Source: Mytilisepta virgata (taxonomy: Eukaryota; Mollusca; Bivalvia; Mytilida; Mytilidae). Taken from it: a DNA stretch of 64,000 nucleotides. The notes below the pieces were generated by a model. The model was not told the origin of the DNA. It made no database searches and saw only the letters and a program-made list of their open reading frames with translations. A program made the position numbers and the translations under genes. The first letter of the stretch is position 1; every line of letters begins with the position of its first letter. Of the stretch, positions 1 through 14,300 are shown piece by piece. The stretch spans positions 11,952,501 through 12,016,500 of the forward strand of contig CM051517.1 in assembly GCA_028015205.1 (NCBI GenBank), read 5' to 3'.

Positions 1-172
1 CTGGGACTATTTTTGGAAACTACTCAGTTTGCTGGGACTATTTTGGAAACTACTCAGTTTGCTGGGACTATTTTGAAAACTACTCAGTTTGCTGGGACTA
101 TTTTGGAAACTACTCAGTTTGCTGGGACTATTTTTGGAAACTACTCAGTTTGCTGGGACTATTTTGTTTATT
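1..172. repeat. 30/31-bp minisatellite, cut by window edge
   Basis: About 5.5 direct copies of a 30-31 bp unit containing CTACTCAGTTTGCTGGGACT. Copies differ mainly by one T in a run of four or five. A reading frame through it gives a 10-residue repeat (ETTQFAGTIL), but the 31-bp copies break that frame, so it is not coding. The array continues left of the window and abuts a LINE remnant on its right. Confidence 0.93.
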
Positions 173-177
173 TCGTT

Positions 178-677
178 TACAAATATTTGTCTTTGAAATT
201 CATAACCCGGACAATATATAAGGAAATGTTCTTCATTTTCAAGTTTTCCAGATTTACAAACTGCACAAAATCTTTCTGATGCAGGAATATTTTTATGTCT
301 TCCTCTGTCTATCATTGGTAAATGGGCACTTGTGCGAATTTGGGAAATTGCAGCCGTCTCCGAAATATTAACTGAGTTATCAAAATATGAAGGTCTTTTT
401 CCCATGTTGTATAAAGTTCATTTGAGGCTTTGCAATTTACTCCAAGACTTTCTTTTATAAATTTCATGTGGAGCTTTTCGAAAGGGTCAGAGTCCTTTAA
501 ATAACAAAAGGCTCCCCAGATTTCACTACAGTATAAAATAATTGGTAAAATTAAACAATCAAAAAGTTTTTCTATTAAACTACTAGGATTATTTAAACTT
601 ATTGTTTCTTTTAATCTTGACGTAGGCTTTTCGTGCTTTTTCCATAAGTGTGCCTTTAGCCAAATTAAAGCGACCAA
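178..677 (-). pseudogene. LINE ORF2 C-terminal remnant
   Basis: Two overlapping minus-strand frames carry pieces typical of the end of a non-LTR retrotransposon ORF2. The upstream piece has LILPIILYCSEIWGAF and DPFEKLHMKFIKESLGVN, which follow the reverse transcriptase domain in jockey/CR1-like LINEs. The downstream piece has a cysteine-rich tail (FCAVCKSGKLENEEHFLIYC). The switch of frame near 312-405 shows at least one frameshift. No reverse transcriptase active site is present, so this is a dead 3' fragment. Clade not resolved. Confidence 0.75.
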
Positions 678-1065
678 TATATCTCATTGCAATACCCAAG
701 TAACCATCCTGAGTTACTGTGTCAACATTATTGGTTACTAAATACTGAAAACACTGAAGTCTTGTAAACTCTGTGTGACTATCTCAAAATTTGTACCCAG
801 TAAATAAGAACCTGGCTTTATTCTGGAGCACCTTTATTCCATTGAATTACAGAGCAGTATCAGATGACTTTTCTCTTATTATTGTAAAGTAATAAATAAC
901 TGGTTAAATTGTTCTTGCGCACTTTGGATATTAAGTGTCCTTTAGTACCTGCCCTTGATGATCTCTGCATTTGGATGACTTGAAATGAATTGTCCTTGTG
1001 CATTGATCATGAGGAGGACCATCCCAAGTGTAACTATTTATTACAATTATCTGATGTCCATTTTT
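678..1065. other. unassigned spacer
   Basis: No gene or clear repeat boundary recognised. It lies between a LINE remnant and a family A repeat, and may include decayed parts of either. Confidence 0.4.
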
Positions 1066-1590
1066 AGTTCGGGGAGTAACACAGCCTCTCACCAAAATTA
1101 GGTCACTCTGACCTACTTATCGCACTTCATTGACTTAGGTTAAGTTCTACGTCCGAGTTCAGTACTCCGATACCAAGCGGCCTACAATCATATTACTTGA
1201 TGTCAGGATGCATCTCGGGGAGTAACACAACCTCCCACCAAAATTATGTCACTCTGACCTAATCATCGCGATTCATTTACTTAGGTTATGTTTTACGTCC
1301 GAGTTCAGTTCTCCGATACCAAGCAACCTACAATCATATTACTTAGTGTCAGGGTGCATCTCAGAGAGTAACACAGCCTCCCACCAAAAGTTAGGTCACT
1401 CTGGCCTACTTATTGCACTTCCTTGACATAAATAAAGTTTTATATCCGAGTTTAGTTCTCCGATACCAAGCGACCTACAATCATATTAATTGCTGTAAGG
1501 GTGCACTCGGGGAGTAACGCAGCCACACACCAAAATTAGTGGGGGAACGAGGTAAACTTTGTTATCGTACATCTTTGTTTTAAGAGAAGT
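1066..1590 (+). repeat. family A tandem-core repeat, copy 1 (5' truncated)
   Basis: About 3.5 tandem units of ~145-150 bp, each with GGGGAGTAACACAGCCTC, an AAAATTAGGTCACTCTGACC block and GACCTACAATCATATTACTT. It ends with the family terminus (GGGGGAACGAGGTAAACTTTG and following bases). The hairpin end seen in copies 2-4 is missing. Architecture matches bivalve pearl-type elements (unique end, tandem core, unique end); the family assignment is by resemblance only. Confidence 0.75.
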
Positions 1591-1664
1591 GTCCTGTAGC
1601 ATTGACCCTTGGTGACCTCTACATCTGGATGACCAAGTTACAAATGTATTATGAATATGCTCTG

Positions 1665-1756
1665 GTCACGAGGAGGACTCCGTATTGTTCTTTGCAAAAA
1701 TATTTAACACGTCACGAGGAGGACTCCGTATTCATCTTTACAAAAATATTTAACAT
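1665..1756. repeat. 46-bp tandem duplication
   Basis: Two direct copies starting at 1665 and 1711, sharing GTCACGAGGAGGACTCCGTA and AAAAATATTTAACA with a few mismatches. Confidence 0.85.
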
Positions 1757-1869
1757 ATATTGTATTTTTATATTGAACAAATATGAGTCATGACTACATA
1801 GTGCATTTATAAATTAAACACTAGATAAAGTTTTTTATACTTTCTTTTATTAATTAAATTATTTATTCA

Positions 1870-2095
1870 ATTCTTTTTCCCCAGGTGGCCTGATGCAGCT
1901 CTGGTACAATGCATCTAGTCATTTTACTAAAAATCTATTCACTTGCAATTACTTTATATATTGCTATATTTTAAATGTGTATGAATTATCTATTTACATC
2001 ATTGTTGTATGTTTATCCTGTTTAATCACTGTAATATTCTGTCCCTAGTGGGCCCTTGATTGGAAATATAATAATATTCTTATTCTTATACTATT
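1870..2095 (+). mobile_element. LINE 3' untranslated tail
   Basis: The segment ends with GTGGGCCCTTGATTGGAAAT followed by an (ATAATATTCTT)-like simple tail. The same GGGCCCTTTGATTGGAAATG signature, in reverse, ends the minus-strand LINE remnant near 4730. This supports a shared LINE family whose 3' UTR ends this way. No coding part is attached. Confidence 0.55.
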
Positions 2096-2361
2096 TTTAT
2101 AAGTGAAAAAATTAATAGATTTGGGAAAAAGGTAATTTTATACCTTATAATCCCACTTCAAACATTCAGATGAAAATAAACTTGATTTTTAAGACAGTCT
2201 ACAGAACTGATTTTTAAGGCAGTCTACAGGACTCTATAAATATTTACTGGAATAGCCTACTATTTTTTAACGGAATTTTGACCGATTTCGACCCGCCGTT
2301 TACTATAATCGAAGAACTTCCGTGCATACTCTCCACCGGCAAAAAATGTGAAATGTAAAGA

Positions 2362-5300
2362 ATGGGGCAAAATTTGAAGTACTTTGCTTCATTGTGTTTC
2401 TTGATTTTACTTTATATTGTAGGACTGCTCATATTTGCGAAAGGGTTTTTGTTAAAAAGAGTGGTTGTTGAACGCAACAGCAGTTGCAAGGTTGACTTCG
2501 CCATGCAAAGTGACATGCATGGAGAAAAGGGATGCTGGATGCACATTCGTTACAAAAAAGCCATCATTGTTGTAATCGATGCATTGAGATATGACTTCGT
2601 ATCATTTGATCCCAACTCAAATGATTCTATTCCTTATAAAAATAAGTTTACAGTTGTACATAATGCTCTTATGAAACCAAATAATGCAAAACTTTACAAG
2701 TTCATAGCTGACCCACCAACAACGACTCTTCAGAGACTGAAAGGTTTGACAACTGGGAGTTTGCCAACATTTATTGATGCTGGGTCTAATTTTGCAAGTT
2801 CAGAAATACACGAGGATAACTTCATCGACCAATTAATTAATCACAACAAAAGAATAAAATTTCTAGGAGATGACACGTGGATGGGCCTATTCCCAAACAG
2901 GTTTTATAAGCATTTTTCATATCCATCATTTAATGTGAAAGACTTGCATACTGTAGATGATGGAATTCTGAAGCATATATACATAGAATTGAATAAAAAT
3001 GACTGGGACATTATGATTGCACATTTTCTTGGTGTTGATCATTGTGGGCACAGATATGGTCCAAACCATTTAGCAATGGGTGATAAACTGTCACAGATGA
3101 ATGACATGTTAAGGTAATATTCATCTTTGGCATTTTAACTGGTACATAAGTATAAGTAAATTGTCTTTTTATTTACATTCTTGATCTGAGAAAATTGATA
3201 TATATTTAAACAAATATAACATGTAAAACTGGAAAACTAATTCTTTGCAATATATTTTGAATTATATTCTTTATTTGCAAAATTACACCCATGTAGGTCA
3301 AGCAGATATATGAACAGGAAAACAAACAAATAAAATCACAAATTGAGAATATATGATATAAAATACATGATAAATCACCTTTTATTATTAATACTGCTAT
3401 TACTTTGACCAACAAGGACGTCATTTTTGCAATTCTGTAGATTGCTTTATAAAGTTTATTTCTGTCAAAAGTTCAGAGTTAGAATTTAATAAAAAATTAT
3501 TTGATCTAATGGTTCTTTTTCAAGAAAGTCAGGCTTATTCAATACTATTTTGTCAAATAAATAAATTGTTTCTCAGCAGAACTTTATTTTACATGCATTG
3601 TATATTAAAAAAATTCCCATTTACTCATTTACCTCAAGTTAAATTACTTCAATTTTCCATCTGAATGACAGTTTCAGTTCTGAAAGGGCCATTATTCAAC
3701 CCCTTTAAGATTTCTTTTAGTTATTAAACTTCTTAAATTGGATTTTCAAACAAATTGGTCTTATTTAGGCCAAATAAAAAAATACCTATGTTTCCTGTTA
3801 CCCGACCGATTCATGTCTAGACCCCCCGACTGGTCGAAATTTTCTGGAAAAAAAAATCGCCGACCGATCCGCAAAATCGGTTCCGTTCTGTCATTGGCAC
3901 AACTTTAGTATTTTCCGAAACTTCCGGTTTGAAGGTCATTGACAATATGGCTGCCCACTTGTTAACTGTTAGCAGCCTATTTGCAATTAAAATTAACAAA
4001 TGTCAGCATATGGCGGAAAGATCCGTTCTTAAAACAGTGCAAGATACATCTACACTGCAAAGTATATTCGAGGAGGAACATGGCGCATTGCCCAAAAACT
4101 GTAATTCATGTTTCACACCCACAATTTTATCGTTTAAAAAAAAAAATAAAAATAAAAAAAAAAATAAAATCCCTACCTACCTACCCTATTTTTTTCTGGC
4201 ATGTAACAGGAAACAGAGGTATTTTTTTATTTGGCCTTATTGGTATAAAAAAGTGTAATTTAGTGTACAAGTTTATACCATTCTTAATTCTGTAGTCCAG
4301 TCAAAATAATATGACCTCAAACTAATTGCAACAGAAGATATTTTGAATCTCAATTATCCTAAATATACACAGAAAAAAGTCCATGAAAATTGGACCAAGG
4401 GAAAGTTCAAAATTAGACTTTCAAAATAGGATTTTCCATGGAACAGGTTTTTGTCTTTTTATTTCAACAATTTTCTTCCTCTGCTTGTTAAGAAAAATAC
4501 TTCCATGGACTAAACTGGCTTAATTTAACTTAGTTATACATGTATATTCTGCTTTTTATGATATAAGAATATTCATAATTTTTTTGTAGTTTGATTTTAT
4601 TGACATGTTTGATATCACAGAAAATGCTTACTTTGAACAGTGTGGCGATTTTGAAAAAAAAGAATTAAAATTATAGTTAATGATTATCCCTTTTTATTAT
4701 ATAATTATAACTATAACATTTCATTTCCAATCAAAGGGCCCTAAAAGGGCAATAAGTTTAAAGGATACAACATACAAGACAAAAAGCTGGAAAAGGGTAT
4801 TCATTGATAGAGTTCACAATAATTAAACTACATGTAGCATATATGATACAAACATTTTTCAAAATAAATATATCACTGATATGATGGTATGGAAACTAAG
4901 GCATATTATCATGCAAAATCCTAGCAACAGAGTATAAAATTTCTTGATCCTCACAGTTTAGAATCCTAAAACATTTCTGCCGGTCAGATAAATTGTAAAA
5001 ATCTTTAACTTTAGATGATGCAGTCTCATATAATATTTTTGTCTGGTCTTTATACTTGCTGCACTGCATAAGAAAATTTATCTCGTCTTCAACTTCATCG
5101 TAGGAGCAATTTTTACAAATTCTTTCATGGTGAGGTGTTTTATTGTAGTGCTCAGTTTCAATAAGAAGTCTGTGAGCTGATATTCTGAATCTACAAAAGG
5201 ACTTTCTGAGTTCAAATTTTTTAATGATAGAAAGGTAATTTTCAAATCTAAAATTTGTTTTGATAATATAAGTGGCTAATTTGCCTTCTTTAAATAATTG

Positions 5301-8300
5301 ACTTGTCTTTACACGATCTGTCGTATACTTTTCAGACAGACTTTTTTTTAGCAAAAAAACGAATTTGCTTTACTTTGAGTTAAAGCCTTGCATTTTAATC
5401 CTAAAATTTTAAAGAGTATCTTAATAGTAGAGAACTAAGATTTTCTGTTTACACCATCTAGCTTTTTGCACCATAAATACATGTATGCATCTTTCAATAA
5501 AGGAAATTCTGTTGCCAAATTTTCTAGTCTGTAACAATATTTTAATATCAATTTAATTATATCAATGAAGTGGATGTCTCATAGTTCAGAAAGAGAAGCA
5601 TGGTTCACACTTTTTCTATTTACTCCAAGTATATTTTTACAATATCTAAGGTGCAAATTATTACATTTGAAGTTTTTGTAACAAAGATGAAGTGATATAT
5701 CATGATTATCTATTTTTTTTATTGTTTACATTAAGAATACCCTAAATGTCTGCTCCATAAAAGAGCACAGGCTTGACTGAATGATCAAAAACATTCAGAA
5801 AGGTTTTTATACCTGGATTTAAACTGAAAAAAATCTTTTATATCAATACTTTCTAATTGGTTAAAAGATTTTTAAAACCACAAAAAGTGTAAGTACTACT
5901 TATATTTCAACAAAATATGACTTCATAAACTTGATATCCCAATTTTTTGGGGATTTGAGGGATCTTAGGAAGAGAAAATCTAATTCAAAACTTGTATTAA
6001 AATATCAAAACTCTGTTACAATAATTGATTTTTCCCTTTTTTAATGCCGAACATGTACTTTGGCGAAGCATTTTGTATAGGGAAAACAGTAATTATTATT
6101 TTGTTGTGTCTTTAGCCAAATTTCAAGCAGTTTTTGCAGAGTTATCTCCCTTATTCAATACAAATTCCCATAGGACTTTTCTTTCAGCTGTAATTTTATC
6201 AGCTTGCATTCATTTCATGGGGATTTTTTGTTCGTTAATCCTTGTACATTTCCTGACACAAAAAAAACATTAATTTCTTCTGTTGCAATTTGTTTGAGGT
6301 TAGGGTTCATTTTTGCTAGATTGACTGGACTAGAAGAGAGGCATGGTGTTGCTTCCCTCTATTTTAGGCTATCTGGTGTAGTACAATACTGAATTCAAAA
6401 TAAATGTTAATATGTAAAAGTATATGTGTGAACATCCTTAAGTCAATAGATGCAATGAATTGTTTTTTGGTTTATCATATCTAGTCACTTGTTTCTTGTT
6501 CATCTGATTAAAAACTGATGATTGATATGAATTTTAAATCTTATTAAATTTCATACTTGTTAAAGATGTTTTAGAATGGCGATACAGACTATTACAGTGC
6601 ATCAAATTGATTCAGTATTTTGTGATACATTTTATTAGTTTAAATAAAATTAATTTTTGTCTAGATATGAACTTTTTTGTTGACATGGCATTAAAGAAAA
6701 AATAATCAATGATTTCATTATGTATGTTTTAACCGTATAAATTATGATATTTTAAAAAAAGTTATATAATCCATTTTTAGGAATGTAACTAGACTGATGA
6801 CTGATGATACTATATTATTTATGATGGGAGATCATGGCATGACCAGAACTGGAGATCATGGAGGGGACAGCAAGGATGAATTGGAAGCAGCTTTGTTTGT
6901 GTACAGTCCAGCACAGATAACAAGTCCCCACAGACTTTGGGTAAGTTTAACCCAGATAACCAATCCACAGAGACTATGGCTGCCTGTCCAGAACAAATTA
7001 TATATGCTGTTGGAAAGAGCTGGAGGGCGATTGGGGCAAAGTTGTCACCTTTTAGTGTTTGACTTCGCCCAAAGTCTCATTAAAAGTGAAGTTGAAGTCG
7101 CCCTGAAAATTGGTCAGTCTTCTAAACTCGCATCAAAAGCGAGGTTTGAGTTGCCTATAATTTTAGTCAGTTGCCTGATATATTTCAATGGTCGAAATCA
7201 CAAATAGGACAGCCGTTTTTAAGAAAAAAAGTCATGATTCGTGGTAAGAAAATAAAAACCAAGCTGCCATTTTTTTCGTTCAATAATAAAGGGAAATAAC
7301 CCAATTAAAAAACATACTGGTAAACTCGGTCAGAAGACAACTCAGACCATAGTGAAAATGAGAAAGACAATAATGTGAATGACGTAATGATTAGGTTTCA
7401 AGAGCTCTGGAAGTCTTGATGTTTTTTTTTGGAGAGTGACTGAAAAAGCAAGCAGATTTAGTTTGCCTTTATGAGGTTGAATTGTAAATGCAGAGAATGA
7501 ATCTCAGAAAACATTACAAACATAAGAATAAGACTATGATCATGGTGCTTTGAAACATGCATAATGACTTCTCCCTGTTTTTTCTCCACTTCTCCTTTTC
7601 AGCTTCTGAGAGAGACTTCACTCCTCCTTGTCATCCTCAAGTAGGGTAAGCCCTGTAAGCCAAGCACAGATTATTAATGGACAGAAATTACCAATTTTTT
7701 GTTTCAATTTATAATCCAGCATATGTTATGAGTAAGTGGTAAATTTATGATCTTATTTGTTTATTGTTCAACATAGATTTGGAAAAAAAATTGGGATATA
7801 TTATTTTTGGTACTTTCAGAAAGAAAGAGAAACAATTTCGCAAGTGGATTTTGTACCTACAATATCATTACTTCTCGGCATTCCGATACCATTCTCTAAT
7901 CTTGGTCAGGTGGTTGAAGAACTGTTTTCACATTGTCCATGGTGGCAAACTACCAGTGATATCAAAAAGGTAAAATTTTATGTTTGTACATATATATAGT
8001 GTCCAAGTTAGTCAAGAAAGAGGATAGAAGCACTATCCTGTCAATTCTGTACACCAATAGTGCTACCTTTTATCTCTCTGAATAAGGTATAAGTAAAGTA
8101 AAAAATACTTTTTAATACAAGTACATAAAAATGAATGATTTGAAAATTTAATTAAGAAACTTTTTAATAATTTTGAATTAACATTTATAAATTTTAATAT
8201 TGAGTTTTCTTTCCTATTAATGACTGAACCAAATTGATTTTCTGTTTACCTTAAAATATACCTGTTAAACTTTTGGAAAAAAATATTTGGAATATCACTA

Positions 8301-11300
8301 AGATTGAGTTTGACAAAAATAATACAGAAAGATAAAGGCTTAATGACAATGGGTCATCTTAGGTAGCAGCCATTTTAATTTAGTTTATTCTGGGGGGGGG
8401 ATGGGGGGGTGGTGGTTGGTTTAAAAAAAGGCAGGCTTCAAAATTCTGTGAAAACAGCACGAGAGTGCTATAACCTGGAATCAAACAGTTGTATATTTTG
8501 AAAAAAGTTTGATTCCTTTTACACCAAATCAGTGGAGTTGAAAAAATTTCCAGCATCTATGGTCTCCTTCCAAATTAAAAAATCAAATGGTTACTCCTTT
8601 GTCATATTTTATAAGTTGTATATGGTATTGCAACTTCACAGAGTTGTATAAGACAATAAAACTGCACAATAAAAATAAGTTGAGGTTACAGTGAGTGTAA
8701 GGGACTTAAGAATATCCTCTCAAATAATTTTAGTTTAAATAATCTAGAAATTTAAATAGCTAAACTTTACAAGTGATTCAACAACACATTGCCACACAAA
8801 TGTACATAGAGGGGGGAATTACTATTGTTGTATTGTCATGAAATGTATAGTTTAGGTACATGCATTTGAATTTTCAGTTAAGTTATTTTGTTTCATGAGA
8901 AAATGCAAAACAGTATGTTTTTTAAGCTCACCTGGCCTAAAAGTCCATGTGAGTTATTGCCATCACTTGGCGTCTGGCGTCGTCGTAAACTTTCCTTTGA
9001 AGATCTTCTCCTCTGAAACCGCTGGGCCAATTCGAACAAAAATTGGCAGCAATGGTCTTTAGGTGGTCCTGTTTCAGAATTGTATCCCATGACCTGGCCT
9101 GTCATCCAAGATGACCATCAGAGCTGAACTTAGTTTAACATAGGACCCTATGGGAAATTTACTTAAAGATCTTCTTGTTTGAAACTACTTGGCCAATTGG
9201 AACAAAACTAAGCAGAAATAGTCCTTAGATGGTCCTCTTTCAGAATTATATCTGATGACCCCACCCATCTTCCAAGAAGGCCACCAGAGCCAAACATAAT
9301 TTGACATAGGACCCTATGGGGAATTTAATTAAAAATCTTCTTGCCTGAAACTACTTGGCCAATTGGAACAAAACTTGGCAGCAATGGTCCTTAGGTGGTC
9401 CTCTTACAGAATTTTATCCGATGAGTTGGCCCGTCATCCAAGATGGCCGCCTGAGCCAAACATAGTTTAACATAGGACCCTATGGGGAATTTAATTAAAG
9501 ATCTTCTTGTCTGAAACCACCTGGCCAATTGGAACAAAATTTAGCATAGCAGCAATGGTCCTTAGGTGGTCCTCTTTCATCCGATGAACCCATCCAACTT
9601 CCAAGATGACCCTGTCCACCAAACAAGATGGCTGCCAGAGCCAAACATAGTATAACATAGGATCCTATGGAAAATTACCTAAAGATCTTGTCTGAAACGA
9701 ATGGGCCAATTGGAACAAAACTTGGCAGCAATGGTCCTTAGGTGGCCCTCTTTTAGAAATATGTCCGATGACCCTGTCACCATCCAAGTTGGCCGCCAGA
9801 GCTGAACATAATTTAACATAGGACCCTATGGGGAATTTACTGAAAGATCTTCTTGTCTGAAAGCACTTGGACAATTGGAACAACACCTGACAGCAATGGT
9901 CCTAATTAAGTGGCCCTTTTCCAAAATTGTTTCTGATGATCCTTTCCACCATTCAAAATGGCCACCAGAGCCAAACATGGTTAAACATAGTACCCTATGG
10001 GAAAAGTAGTGAAATTCTTCTTGTTGGAAACCAGTGAGTTAGTTGGCTTGACAGCAATGACCAATGTTCCAGGCTGCCAGTCCAGATGGACAAAGTCCAG
10101 GTGAGCGATACAGGCTCCTGGGAGCCTCTAGTTTAAATGACTATCAATTCATGATTGACTGTTGTTGACAGTTCCGTGGCATCTTTTCTTATGTCACTTC
10201 ATAGTGTGATATTAAACTTTCATGATTCATAGGGAATTATCACATTTTCTGTCACACAGTAATCAGAGAATTTCACTGTCTCATTGTAATTAAAAGCTAT
10301 TATAAACATCTCACAGAACAGATAATTGTTTTCAGCTTAACCAATTTATACAATTTAATTAACTTGACGTCCAAGCATATGTCCCATGATTTGATATGAT
10401 TTTATCAAGTAGAGGATGAAATTCATTTTTTGTTTCAATGCCCACAGTATAGACTACTAAGACAGAAATATAAAACAACGAATATCACTACTAATACACC
10501 TAATGACACACTTGCTAAAATCTTAAACCCAGAAACTTTAAGATATTAAAGATCTCTTTGTATTTTCATAAAAGAAGCCTTTGAGGAGAGAGATCACCCC
10601 ACCAACTCAAATATGTAATAATTAATGGCTGTTTTTATTTTAATATATAATTACATATCTAGATATTCATAAGTATTCTTAAAAGAAAATATGATCAAAT
10701 TCTACGATTGTGAATTTTGCTGAAAGAAGTGTGTACTTTATTGAATGTTTATTATGTATATGTATCATTTCAGTGTTTAGATCACACCTCTTATGTGCTC
10801 TTTCCAGTCAAATATTGAATTGAAATTGAATTTGCAATTTGCAGGTATACCACAGTACAAAAGCTTTGCGACTTAATGCCAAACAGATAAGTTACTATCT
10901 TAAAACGTACTATGAATATTCATCAGATTTCCCAATACAAAAATATTATGAGCTTCAGAATCTTCTTGACCATGCAGAAAAAGATCTTCAGCAATTGGTT
11001 ACCTCCATGGTAAAAGATGGTGCAACAAGGGACATAACAGAAGATTTGAAAATTCTAAGGAATCACTATATTGATTATATATCAGAAGTTGGGAGTATAT
11101 ATAAAGGCATGTGGGCAAAATTTGATATGATGTCTATTTCAATAGGGATATTAACTTTATTATTAGCAGTTACTGTAAACGTTTATTATGTACAAATTTC
11201 TAGTAATAATGAAGTACCGAATACTATTATAATTTTAGTCCTGTATTGTTCGGTCTATTTGACATATGCAGTTTTCCAGTCGTTTATAGTTGGAGAATCA

Positions 11301-14300
11301 CTGTCAGCCTTCATGGTATATATACTTGCTGTATCGGGAATTGTGATGGTTATTATTTTGACTTGGAATTTCTCAAAGCCAACAACAGTCACAGAAACTT
11401 TCTTGTCATTAAATGTCAGTAATTTACTTTCTTGGTTAACCATGTTTTTGTATTTTGTTTCATTTTTTTCAAACAGTTTTGTAGTATATGAGGATGCAGT
11501 GACCTTATTTTTCACGCAAACACTATCTTGGATCTATTGTTTTAAATGTATCCAGTTATTTCTAGTCAAATACGATACTTCACAGTCTGAACAGAAAGTT
11601 AAAAGACACAAAGTACAGCATAAGAACTATGATATAATGAGGAGTTTAACACAGCCGTCAATACTAGTCATATTTATTACATTACTTCTAAATATATGCC
11701 TAAGATTCTCATCAAATTTTAGAGGCTGTCGTGAAGAACAATGGACATGCACACTTTCTATGTTTCTTTATTCATTGACAAGTTTACCAGAAGAATTTAT
11801 AGGCTATAAAAACATAAGGTACTTTTTTAGTGTAGGTTGTGTAATATTTTTCTTATTGGCAACCAGAAGATATTTAGGACATTCTGGAAATCTGCATGGT
11901 ACTTCTCCTGGTATAATTTGTATGAAATATATATATCCAGTGTGTGGAATTGGAATTGTTTTGTATTGGGCAATACAAGGACTACCTCAACAAATAATTG
12001 AGGCATTTCCAACATGGCAACATGTATTTTTTCCAAGACTTGTCTATATATTTCTTATTCTGTCATTCATTCTATCAGTGATCAAACCATTAACTATACA
12101 CTTGCTGGCAAAACAGGAGAAATTTTCTGTAAAAGCAGATGGAACAGTTATTCCCCACGTTTATAATAAGATGAAGCAGAGTTACAAGGATGAAAAAGAA
12201 ACTGAACATCCACCAATTGTGTTTGGACTTGGAACAACATACTCATCAGCACTGATAAATTTTATTGTAATAATGTACTTGCTGCTGATACTGTTGTTAG
12301 GAGATGGTGCCTCACCTAGTCTGTCATTAGCTTTTGTCTCTGTGTGGTTGTTTTTGGAAGTATATACAGCTTCAGGAACATTTATCAAGATGGTGTTCTC
12401 TGGTGATGAAACATCAGGATTTGGTCTGACTAAAGCATGTAAGTATATAAATAAATATATAGAATGTCATATCAAGTATACAGTAAGCAATAAGTATGCA
12501 AGTATATCAATAAATCTTTCATGTCATATTAAGTATATAGTAAGCAATTAGTATGTAAGTATGGCAATAAATCTATACAATGTCATTTCAAGTATACAGT
12601 AAGAAATAAGTATGTAAGTATAACAATAAGTCTTTAGAATGTCATATTAAGTATATAGTAAGCAATTAGTATGTAAGTATAGCAATAAATCTATAGAATG
12701 TCATATTGTGTATACATTGAGCAATAAGTATGTAAGTATAGCAATAAATCTATAGAAGGTCATATTGTGTATACATTGAGCAATAAGTATGTAAGTATAG
12801 CAATAAGTCTTTAGAATGTCATATTAAGTGTATACATGTAGTAAGCAGTTAGTATGTAAGTATAGCAATAAATCTATAAAATGTCATTTTAAGTAGTCAG
12901 TAAGCAATAAATCTATAGAATGTTATATTAAGTATATAGTAAGCAATTAGTATGTAAGTATAGCAATAAATCTATAGAAGGTCATATTGTGTATACATTG
13001 AGCAATAAGTATGTAAGTATAGCAATAAGTCTTTAGAATGTCATATTAAGTGTACCGGTATACATGTAGTGAGCAGTTAGTATGTAAGTATAGCAATAAA
13101 TCTATAAAATGTCATATTTAAGTAAACAGTAAGCAATAAATCTATAGAATGTTATATTAAGTATATAGTAAGCAATTAGTATGTAAGTATATCAATAAAT
13201 CTATAGAATGTCATATTAAGTATAAAGTAGACAATTTGTTGTCACACTTTCATTTATCTTTGTTTAAGAAAGTTATTTAATCTTTACGAAAATGTTAATT
13301 TCATTTAGTCCTTCTTTTGTCTCATATATATAGGTTATTAGAAGCACATGATTATACATATATAAAAATACTGACATTCTGAGACAATAAGAAAAATGGG
13401 AATTTCAGTTTTACAATGTATAAAAAAAATTGAATGTGTCTGTCCATCCATTCTGGTTAAGTTTTTGTGTTTAGGTCTATTTCTCAGAAACTCATCTCTA
13501 TAAACGTCTTACATTTTATAATGCATTTCTCCAATAGTTGGGTCATTATGACCCACATGTCGTGCATGAGTGACTCTGTTTATTTTTGCGTTTACATCAG
13601 TTTCTCAGAAAGCTATTCCGATATATGAATATTATACCTATGCATTCATCTTATATAGTACAACAAAAGTCAGAAACATTTTAGGTTCCATCACTACATT
13701 TTATGCTTGCAATTAGGTGGATTAGCATGGAATGTATGGTAATGTATAAATGATTTTTCACAATTTCAGTCATCACAGCTCAGCTAGCTACATTTGAGCC
13801 ACTATGACCTACATTTTATGGTAGAGTGAATTTGAGTAAATTTTTGCATTTTAATCTATTTCTAAAATAAAACAATGTGATGATACATGTATATGAATGA
13901 TATTTTACAACTACAATCATCTTTAGTTTAACACAGATCACCAACAAATAAGTCAACATGACATACATTTCATGCTTCAGTGACTCCATTAAATTTTAGG
14001 GCTTTGGTGCTTATGTCAGAAACAGACTTTAGTACTGTGGATTCATTATTTCAGTGAGGTAGAACCGAGATATATTTCGTATATTGAAATAATTTTCAAA
14101 ATGATTTCCCATCATGAAGAAAAGATGGGAATTCTATGTGCAGGGGGACATAGTATCCTTGTCTTACAGACACACGATCTCTAGTTTTTTATTGATATGA
14201 TCTATTCATCTTTATTATCAGGCAAAATAGTGAACATCTGGCCACCAGTTGTATTCATGTCAACAATGTTTTCAACATATTTCTTTGCCACTGGACACCA

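Noticed and set aside
13..279. Repetitive protein with a ten-residue ETTQFAGTIL unit
   Set aside because: It is a translation of the 30/31-bp minisatellite; 31-bp copies break the frame and no gene context exists.
6797..7207. PIGO exon 2 reading on to 7207
   Set aside because: A GTAAGT donor at 6941 and homology of the next exon (7820) show that the frame after 6940 is intron and family G element.
9665..9886. Short minus-strand reading frames in family B repeats (also at 8893, 29773, 30315, 30653 and 30714)
   Set aside because: They recur with the ~155-bp unit and have no homology beyond it.
11255..12388. Minus-strand frames opposite PIGO exon 4
   Set aside because: Shadows of the coding exon without domains.
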